From: Candidatus Methanoperedens sp.
GTDB taxonomy: Archaea; Halobacteriota; Methanosarcinia; Methanosarcinales; Methanoperedenaceae
DNA: 11,626 nucleotides
Reading direction: 5' to 3'
Assembly: GCA_026552835.1 (NCBI GenBank)
Contig: JAPMTY010000019.1
Span: 1 to 11,626 of the forward strand
Within the stretch, counting starts at the first letter, position 1. Every line of letters begins with the position of its first letter. The notes beneath the pieces were generated by a model. The model saw nothing but the letters and a program-made list of their open reading frames with translations. It ran no database searches and was not told the DNA's origin. Positions 6,926 through 11,626 of this stretch are shown piece after piece. Made by a program: the position numbers and the translations under genes.

Positions 6926-8662
6926 ATGAAAGATAATCCACAGTATAAGGCTGTTTATTACTATATTGTAACCATTCTGAGAACATATCCTATTTCTTTT
7001 ATTTCATTATTTATACTGGTAATCGCCTTTTTCTCTAGGGAAGAACTTGCTGATATATCTGACTTAATAATGGTTTATCTTCTATTTTTTGAATTTGATT
7101 TTTTAATGGCTTATACAAAAATTAAAACTCCATGGAGAATTAGACTCCTAGGGGCAATGCTTGCAGAAAATGCGAGTATTCTATTTTATTTAGATTCATT
7201 AGAATTTTCAGGTGCTATCTCAAGTGGAACGAGACAGCAAATTTTTTATTTTATATTTGTATTATTTTTCGGCATCTTTATCTGGTTTTTAATCGAACTA
7301 AATCGGATTCTGCCCAATATAATCGATTGGTCGGGGAACTCGAAGATAGCGCGTTCATACAGAGAAAGCATCATTAAAGAACAGAAAGAAGATCCCAATA
7401 GCTCATCAAAATACTCTACAATTTTTTGGGGAAGGAAGATTTTATCCTCCACTCAAGTTATGAAACTTTCTAAGATAACAATTATAGGTATTTTTATGTT
7501 TTTCTTATATTTACTCGCAGGTTTATTAATAGGATCCACTGCTCTTTTGTCGGGGAAATATCTTAGTATAATAGATGACAAATTGTTACGGTTTATAATA
7601 TTGTTTATAATAGTGCTTATAGAACTATGGAATACATACAAAGAAAAACAATATAAAACATTAGAAAAAGAAAAACCTGAGGACGAACCGCGTTTAAGTT
7701 TTGTCGCCTGTGTCTTTCGATCTAAAATGGCTTGTTTTTATTTAATTTTGGCACTCTTTAATTTTATTTTTATTTTTATGGGAATATTTATTCCACTCTT
7801 TGGTGTAATTAACGATTTATTAAAACCAGAATATTTTGTCAATGAAGCCTCACAGATTTCTGTTGAACTTAATGTATCTCTCTACGGAGCATATTTTATT
7901 ATCTTATATGGGACCATTGCTTCACTTTTTATGTCGTTAATTTTTTTATTTTATCTACATGCGCATCGACTTATTTTAGATAACTTTGTTCGTCGGGGTA
8001 ACAATCTAAGGCCCCTAAAATATCAAAAGTATCAAGAAATTCTAATTTTTCCTGCAGTTAATTATCCTTTTATATTCCTTTATATTTTCTCAAATCCTGA
8101 TATTCTGCCAAAGGATTCCTCTTTTTATTTAATGAAACTTCCCTTCCTCATTCCGATGATAATTTTTCCTATATTGCTTATTCTAAATTATAAATTTAGC
8201 ACTAAAATTGCGTTAACAAAAAATAGAGAGCATATTATCTGGCTGGCCGCATTACCAGTACTAATTGGCATGTGTATTGAGAACTTTTTTATATTCGGAG
8301 GTATAATATACATTTATATATTGTTTTCTATAATTTATTTTTTATCGAGAGGAATAGTTTTTGTTCAAGATATGAAATATACCCAAATTAAAAAAGCTAT
8401 TGTATTTATTCTTATTCTTCCGATGTCTATGTATTTTTGGAAAGGAGTGACTAAAAGCACTATATTATTTGGTTTAGTCTTTTACGTAGTCGCAATTATA
8501 ATTATAATTTTATTAAAATTATATTTAAAAATAAAAACAATTCCTCCTCCAGAACAAACAACACCTAAATGGTTTACTATTATTTTTGGAATTGATGGGC
8601 CCTATACTATAGAAGAACTCCGAGAGCATGGGTATAATTCGCCCCAAAGTAAAAACCAGTAA
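6926..8662 (+). CDS. Polytopic membrane protein of unknown function
   Basis: I do not recognise this 578-aa protein. It is dominated by about 12-14 hydrophobic segments, for example around residues 21-38, 45-62, 105-125, 183-204, 221-238, 265-292, 320-345, 370-390, 403-422, 437-476 and 490-535. There is no signal peptide beyond the first membrane helix. A larger charged loop lies at about 140-175 and a shorter one at about 240-260. The soluble tail of about 40 residues contains a PPPEQTTPKW stretch. No catalytic or transporter signature is obvious. Base composition is strikingly AT-rich, with long T-runs, unlike metG and the cobalamin genes, which suggests later acquisition. It stands alone between repeat copies C and A, and its 3' end faces the PIN operon. 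It could be a transporter-like or defence-associated membrane protein; neither is supported by a motif. Confidence 0.8.
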   Translation: MKDNPQYKAVYYYIVTILRTYPISFISLFILVIAFFSREELADISDLIMVYLLFFEFDFLMAYTKIKTPWRIRLLGAMLAENASILFYLDSLEFSGAISSGTRQQIFYFIFVLFFGIFIWFLIELNRILPNIIDWSGNSKIARSYRESIIKEQKEDPNSSSKYSTIFWGRKILSSTQVMKLSKITIIGIFMFFLYLLAGLLIGSTALLSGKYLSIIDDKLLRFIILFIIVLIELWNTYKEKQYKTLEKEKPEDEPRLSFVACVFRSKMACFYLILALFNFIFIFMGIFIPLFGVINDLLKPEYFVNEASQISVELNVSLYGAYFIILYGTIASLFMSLIFLFYLHAHRLILDNFVRRGNNLRPLKYQKYQEILIFPAVNYPFIFLYIFSNPDILPKDSSFYLMKLPFLIPMIIFPILLILNYKFSTKIALTKNREHIIWLAALPVLIGMCIENFFIFGGIIYIYILFSIIYFLSRGIVFVQDMKYTQIKKAIVFILILPMSMYFWKGVTKSTILFGLVFYVVAIIIIILLKLYLKIKTIPPPEQTTPKWFTIIFGIDGPYTIEELREHGYNSPQSKNQ

Positions 8663-8678
8663 CTATATGCTTACTATC

Positions 8679-8852
8679 ATATTTCGTGCCCGCTTATACG
8701 ATATATATCAAGAAAGAATAGGTAATCCCTCATGCACCCACGTTGATGCCTCGTTTTTCTAAAACGACGGTCTGTGACTAAAAGCGATAGGGGTTGGGTG
8801 CATCCGCTGAACCCTCTTGACTATAGTAATAATTGCAGAAATACTGGCGCGG
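8679..8852 (+). repeat. Structured repeat, copy A (between the convergent genes)
   Basis: This fills most of the 246-bp gap between the membrane gene and the PIN gene. Copy A is the best folded: a perfect 9-bp outer stem ATGCACCCA/TGGGTGCAT (8732-8740/8795-8803) encloses a 7-bp hairpin TCGTTTT/AAAACGA (8751-8757/8761-8767, loop TCT). The core (about 8744-8805) matches copy B at roughly 70 percent by eye, including CTCGTTTTTC, AAAACG, TGACT, CGATAGG and GCATCC. Similarity to B continues upstream (TATTTCGTGCCC against TATTTTCGCGCCC) and weakly downstream (GAAC...AATTGCA...ACTGG). Reading frames through it are broken by indels relative to B, so it is not a conserved coding remnant. It could be a small RNA gene, a miniature mobile element or a recombination site. 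Confidence 0.6.
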
Positions 8853-8908
8853 TTAAGTTCGCATTCGGACTTTATATGGGATTATGAATTCAGGAAAAAT
8901 TGAAATTG

Positions 8909-9382
8909 TCAGAAAACAGATTTATTAAACGGCAACGTATCCTCATTATGAATCCTCTTTATTAATGGAATCCGGTCATAGCCGTCATCAAAACTAAGAA
9001 TCCATGGGGTTTTTAATTTGTCCATTATTACTAAAGAAATTGCATCTGTAAGACCGATTGGTGGTTGCCTTGTTCTATGGTTTCGATAAGGTTCAAGTTT
9101 CTTATTAATAGCTAACTGAACCATCGAAGAAGTGGCTTGTTGAACTTTACAGTTATTGATTAATTCATTGTATGCATTAGTTGCAGCTTCAAATCCGGCA
9201 TGACTCTGCATACATTGAAATGTCTCTACCAAAATATATTCGGAAATAATAATATTTTTTAGTCCGTTTATAACATTAGTGCTTAGTAACTTCTTCCAAA
9301 TCTTTACTGCATCTCTATGGTGTTCATCAGTCTTATCGCTTAAACCAACCAAAAAACACGCATCCCCAAAAAGAGCCACCAC
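8909..9382 (-). CDS. PIN-domain (VapC-like) ribonuclease
   Basis: This 157-aa protein has the PIN-domain fold of VapC-type toxins, which cut RNA with a metal held by clustered acids. The expected residues are present: D7 in ALFGDACFLVGL, E53 in SEYILVETF, D113 in GLTDAISLVIMDKL, and D132/D133 in ILSFDDGYDRI near the C-terminus. Length is typical. It starts at GTG 9382 (a second GTG follows at once); AGGGGA about 7 bases upstream, directly after the TAG of the preceding gene, acts as ribosome-binding site. It is the last gene of a three-gene operon, 11 bases after the winged-helix gene. No classical VapB-like small antitoxin is seen, so the preceding gene is the likeliest partner (inference). 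Confidence 0.85.
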   Translation of the reverse strand: MVALFGDACFLVGLSDKTDEHHRDAVKIWKKLLSTNVINGLKNIIISEYILVETFQCMQSHAGFEAATNAYNELINNCKVQQATSSMVQLAINKKLEPYRNHRTRQPPIGLTDAISLVIMDKLKTPWILSFDDGYDRIPLIKRIHNEDTLPFNKSVF

Positions 9383-9393
9383 AAGAACATCCC

Positions 9394-9879
9394 CTAAGTT
9401 TGATATTTTCTGGCAACCTTTGATAGAGAATATTTCGCCATCTCTGGATAAATTGAATAAATTTTATCAAGCAGTTTTTCTGATGAAATATGGTTGAAAT
9501 TAACTTTTATATACGCAATAATAGCCTTGACGTCATTTCGAAGTTTTTTCCAAATTTCATCTGCAAGATGTTTTCCTTCCTCAGTTAATCTGATTTTATT
9601 AGAATCATTTGATAGAACAAACTCTATCAACCCAGCATCCTTTAAATCATCAAGAGCAGCAAAGATAGTTTCATCAAAAGGACCAAAGTTATCCGCCTCG
9701 AAATTCAATTCGTCGAGCAATTGGTTCCCAAGTTCTGTATTCTTCATTGTAAAAATTTCTTTTACTAAATGAATATTGCCGGGAATTGGGGCGGAATCAA
9801 TTCCATTAATGTCCTTAGCTTTTAATAGCGCAATAATCGCAATCTGAGTTGAAGTCAAATCTCTTTCTTTTATACTCAT
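9394..9879 (-). CDS. Winged-helix-like protein with FGPFD motif, possible antitoxin/regulator
   Basis: The protein has 161 aa from the ATG at 9879, which overlaps the stop of the upstream gene as ATGA. A GTG three codons earlier is less likely. The sequence is helical and charged, with a first helix segment (TQIAIIALLKA, 10-20), FEADNFGPFDETIFAALDDL (60-79), a GLIEF strand (83-87), KIRLTEEGKHLADEIWKKL typical of a winged-helix wing and following helix, and a C-terminal YPEMAKYS (144-151). The pattern of a DNFGPFD loop followed by a helix and an LTxxG wing recalls SocA/Panacea-type (DUF4065-like) and related regulators found in toxin-antitoxin and phage-linked loci. That family link is from memory and uncertain. 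Its position before the PIN gene fits an antitoxin or repressor role. Confidence 0.7.
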   Translation of the reverse strand: MSIKERDLTSTQIAIIALLKAKDINGIDSAPIPGNIHLVKEIFTMKNTELGNQLLDELNFEADNFGPFDETIFAALDDLKDAGLIEFVLSNDSNKIRLTEEGKHLADEIWKKLRNDVKAIIAYIKVNFNHISSEKLLDKIYSIYPEMAKYSLSKVARKYQT

Positions 9880-11099
9880 GTAAACCACTTTTTTAAATTT
9901 TTTTGTTGTTTTGAGATGACCCCTTTATCGGCAATGCTCTTCATAAGCTTTAATTCATCCTGAATACGTTCTTTTTTCGAAAGATATTTAATTAGTTCTT
10001 CATTACTAATTAATTCTGGGAAGCTGCGAATTTCTCTAATAGTTTTTTCAAGGTTATATGCTGAGCAGATTCGTTTTATCTTGTCAGGTTTTTGTTCTTC
10101 AATCGAAGAGAAATCTACATTCCTAAATACGTTTGTGTTTAGTATATCTTCTTGATCTACACCCTTATTTGAAATAACATCTGAAAGTGAATAGAATCCA
10201 TAAGTTTTTTTATCAAATAAATGGTTTGATTCAGTTGGGGGTGAAGGCGGCGGAACCCAACGTAGACGTCCACCATGATTAGGTGCATAAGAATCAAATC
10301 CAAACCCTGTTCCTAATAGATCATTTATTCTACTCGTATCTCCCCTTCCAGTTTTTAATTTCGAATTTAATGCATGAAGAATGTAAGGTTCCTTATCTTT
10401 TTTACTCAATTCATTTAACTCAGAATGAAGCTTCTCAATAACATAGCCATACGCACCGTACTTTTTGTTCTCAGAATTGAAAGCTATGATGCGGCAGCCT
10501 ATTTTCCAATATCTTTCCAAAAGTTCTGGAGCAATTAACCTGTAAACTGGAGGTATAACTGCCATCATCGGAAGAGGCTTTTTATCGATACGTTCTTTAT
10601 GCCTTTTCTCTAAGGCATTGAAGTATTTGACATATTCTTGGTCATCATTAAGAACACCGAGAAGAGGAGGGACAATAATACAATTGTTTGGGGTTCCCCA
10701 AATAAAGTTGAAAAGAAGTTCAAGAATTCGCGGCGGTGGTATTTTATTATATGGATTATCCTCAGTATCTACTAAAGACAGAATTAAATATGGGACCGCT
10801 CCCGCATTCTTCAATTGACCAAGACGGTCTGCTAAAATTGAACTAAATCTCTGACCTACCTCATCATCTTCTATTATTTGACTTAGAAAATCCAACCGGA
10901 CACGAGCATAAACCTCCCCGAACGGTAAAAATTGATTATCAATTAGTGAAGAAGCCACTTTCAACTCTTCAATATTGGGTTTGGTGACACTAATAGCTCT
11001 GGAAGGTGTAATTACCGTTCGTCCATTAATTTTTAATTTACAGGAACGTATTAAAGAATTTTTTTCCTTAGAGACTTCCTCTATATCCACAAAATCCAT
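9876..11099 (-). CDS. Unknown 407-aa protein heading the PIN operon
   Basis: I do not recognise this family with confidence. It appears soluble, with no membrane segment or signal peptide. The middle alternates predicted strands and helices like an alpha/beta barrel: YLILSLVD (104-111), CIIVPPLLGVL (140-150), MMAVIPPVYRL (178-188), APELLERYWKIGCRIIAFN (190-208), PYILHALN (238-245) and GTGFGFDSYAPNHGG (263-277). The N-terminal INGRTVITPSRAI (24-36) and this barrel-like layout faintly recall tRNA-guanine transglycosylase-like proteins, but the Cys/His zinc cluster of that family is absent, so I do not assign it. The C-terminus (about 340-407) is helical and basic. The ATG at 11099 has GAGG four bases upstream and a TATA box 40-50 bases upstream. 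Its stop overlaps the next start (ATGA), so the two proteins are made together. Confidence 0.8.
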   Translation of the reverse strand: MDFVDIEEVSKEKNSLIRSCKLKINGRTVITPSRAISVTKPNIEELKVASSLIDNQFLPFGEVYARVRLDFLSQIIEDDEVGQRFSSILADRLGQLKNAGAVPYLILSLVDTEDNPYNKIPPPRILELLFNFIWGTPNNCIIVPPLLGVLNDDQEYVKYFNALEKRHKERIDKKPLPMMAVIPPVYRLIAPELLERYWKIGCRIIAFNSENKKYGAYGYVIEKLHSELNELSKKDKEPYILHALNSKLKTGRGDTSRINDLLGTGFGFDSYAPNHGGRLRWVPPPSPPTESNHLFDKKTYGFYSLSDVISNKGVDQEDILNTNVFRNVDFSSIEEQKPDKIKRICSAYNLEKTIREIRSFPELISNEELIKYLSKKERIQDELKLMKSIADKGVISKQQKNLKKWFT

Positions 11100-11103
11100 A
11101 TAA

Positions 11104-11152
11104 CCTCAGCAACAAATCTTATGCATCTGACATTAAGTTTGATATATTTAAA
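11104..11152 (-). promoter_or_regulatory. Promoter and ribosome-binding site of the three-gene operon
   Basis: On the minus strand TTTAAATATATC (11152-11141) is a strong archaeal TATA box; transcription would start near 11121, leaving a leader of about 20 bases with GAGG at 11107-11104. The box lies within an imperfect palindrome with arms AGTTT/AAACT (about 11136-11154), which would suit autorepression by an operon-encoded winged-helix protein. That role is inferred. Confidence 0.55.
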
Positions 11153-11254
11153 CTTTTTTTTATTCAGGTTGGAATATTTATTTTTCTCTTTTCATCATGT
11201 GTCTAATGCTTGATTATGCTTCATTGCCTTAAACTTAAGCATGAAGGCTTTTAA

Positions 11255-11434
11255 CTATTTTCGCGCCCATTTTATCGGTATGCACCTATGTAGCAATATC
11301 CTAATAAAAACCGCATGCATCCATACTGGGATACTTCGTTTTTCAAAACGGAGTCCTTGACTGCAAACGATAGGCGTTCCTGCGCATCCATAGGACATCT
11401 GGAACTGCCTGACAATTATGCACTAAAAACAGGG
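11255..11434 (+). repeat. Structured repeat, copy B (between the PIN operon and psmB)
   Basis: This is the main content of the 434-bp gap between the divergent PIN operon and psmB. Its core (about 11328-11388) aligns with copy A: CTTCGTTTTTC, AAAACG, TTGACTGCAAACGATAGG, CGTT and GCGCATCC. The central hairpin is ACTTCGTTTT/AAAACGGAGT (11333-11342/11345-11354). It keeps pairing where the sequence differs from A: a C-G pair in A and C is a T-A pair here. The perfect outer stem of A is not kept; instead GCATCCATA occurs twice as a direct repeat (11317-11325, 11384-11392). The orientation is the same as copies A and C. The remainder of the gap holds the two promoters and an ATGCTT/AAGCAT inverted repeat at about 11217-11243. 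Confidence 0.6.
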
Positions 11435-11457
11435 GCAAAATTTTAAAAAGCAAAAAC

Positions 11458-11469
11458 CTTTAAATACCC
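11458..11469 (+). promoter_or_regulatory. psmB TATA box
   Basis: CTTTAAATACCC is a good archaeal TATA box, placing the transcription start near 11488 and giving a leader of about 45 bases before the psmB ATG. It begins about 25 bases after the end of repeat copy B. Confidence 0.5.
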
Positions 11470-11510
11470 CAAAACAAATTATGTGTGCTAATTTTCTCAT
11501 TTTTAGTGAT

Positions 11511-11532
11511 GAGGTATTTAAGAGGTATTTAA
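11511..11532 (+). repeat. Perfect 11-bp tandem repeat carrying two ribosome-binding sites
   Basis: GAGGTATTTAA occurs twice back to back (11511-11521 and 11522-11532), ending one base before the psmB ATG. Each unit carries a GAGGT Shine-Dalgarno. The second lies 7 bases from the ATG and is the functional candidate; the first is 18 bases away, too far for direct use. Confidence 0.85.
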
Positions 11533-11533
11533 A

Positions 11534-11626
11534 ATGGATAACATGGAATACAAAGGAACCACCACAATAGGGTTAGTTTGCGATAAAGGCGTAGTTATGG
11601 CTTCAGAGAGAAGAGCAACAATGGGA
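11534..11626 (+). CDS. psmB: Archaeal 20S proteasome beta subunit, N-terminal fragment
   Basis: The first 31 codons are visible; the gene runs off the right edge. PsmB forms the inner beta rings of the 20S proteasome and carries the proteolytic active sites. The translation has a short propeptide MDNMEYKG followed by TTTIGLV. Autocatalytic cleavage after Gly8 would expose Thr9 as the N-terminal nucleophile (Thr1 of the mature form). Glu25 in [10 protein letters not shown] corresponds to Glu17 of the mature Thermoplasma enzyme; the catalytic lysine (Lys33) lies beyond the window. The first Met is preferred over Met4 because GAGGT is 7 bases upstream. An 8-residue propeptide is normal for archaea. 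Confidence 0.95.
   Translation, partial: MDNMEYKGTTTIGLVCDKGVVMASERRATMG

Noticed and set aside
8742..8886. An open stretch through copy A and a partly similar frame in copy B (both with S-[VL]-T-x-x-D-R and TGA-KF residues)
   Set aside because: The shared residues follow from the DNA repeat. No start codon with a ribosome-binding site is present, and indels shift the frame between copies.
6696..11434. Integron attC sites as an explanation for the three repeats
   Set aside because: Copy A has a GTTGGGT that fits a GTTRRRY core site, but copies B and C do not, the partner RYYYAAC site is absent, and no integrase is seen. The cassette-array idea remains only an analogy.
11481..11570. A short upstream frame overlapping the psmB start
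   Set aside because: Its ATG lies at or before the predicted transcription start, it has no ribosome-binding site, and it runs out of frame into psmB.
1..11626. CRISPR arrays, tRNA or rRNA genes, and transposase genes
   Set aside because: I looked for regularly spaced repeats, cloverleaf signatures and transposase motifs and saw none. Three dispersed repeats 2-2.5 kb apart are not a CRISPR array.

Overview
The window looks archaeal and most like a methanogen-related euryarchaeon (Methanosarcinales or ANME-2d type). The grounds are an archaeal uL3 start at the left edge, an archaeal-type 20S proteasome beta subunit at the right edge, a methionyl-tRNA synthetase with archaeal-style zinc knuckles and a fused C-terminal tRNA-binding domain, an anaerobic (cobalt-early) cobalamin operon, TATA-box promoters and T-tract termination. 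The genus cannot be fixed from this sequence alone.

Left part (1-4474, all on the minus strand): a tight five-gene cobalamin operon transcribed right to left as cbiT, a cbiL-cbiF fusion, cbiG, cbiH and cbiC. Junctions overlap by 1 to 26 bases except the last one. There a roughly 94-bp insertion with a perfect hairpin, flanked by near-identical copies of the cbiH-stop/cbiC-start sequence, separates cbiH from cbiC. These enzymes cover C20, C11 and C17 methylation, delta-lactone opening, C15 methylation/decarboxylation and the final methyl migration. CbiD, CbiE, CbiJ and the amidases are not in the window. A 227-bp leader then precedes rpl3, the likely head of the ribosomal protein S10-type operon, which continues off the left edge.

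Middle (4475-6629): a short divergent promoter region, then metG on the plus strand. Its TATA box is so close to the ATG that the mRNA may be leaderless. A T8 tract directly follows the stop.

Right part (6630-11533): an AT-rich accessory block between two housekeeping genes (metG and psmB). It holds an orphan polytopic membrane protein (plus strand) and a three-gene minus-strand operon: an unknown 407-aa protein, a winged-helix-like protein with an FGPFD motif, and a PIN-domain nuclease. Three related structured repeats in the same orientation, called C, A and B here, lie before the membrane gene, between the two modules, and between the operon and psmB. Each accessory module is therefore bracketed by repeat copies. 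The operon has the layout of a toxin-antitoxin or defence module; this is inferred from architecture only.

Right edge (11534-11626): the first 31 codons of psmB, with its autocatalytic Gly-Thr site and a perfect 11-bp tandem duplication of its ribosome-binding region.
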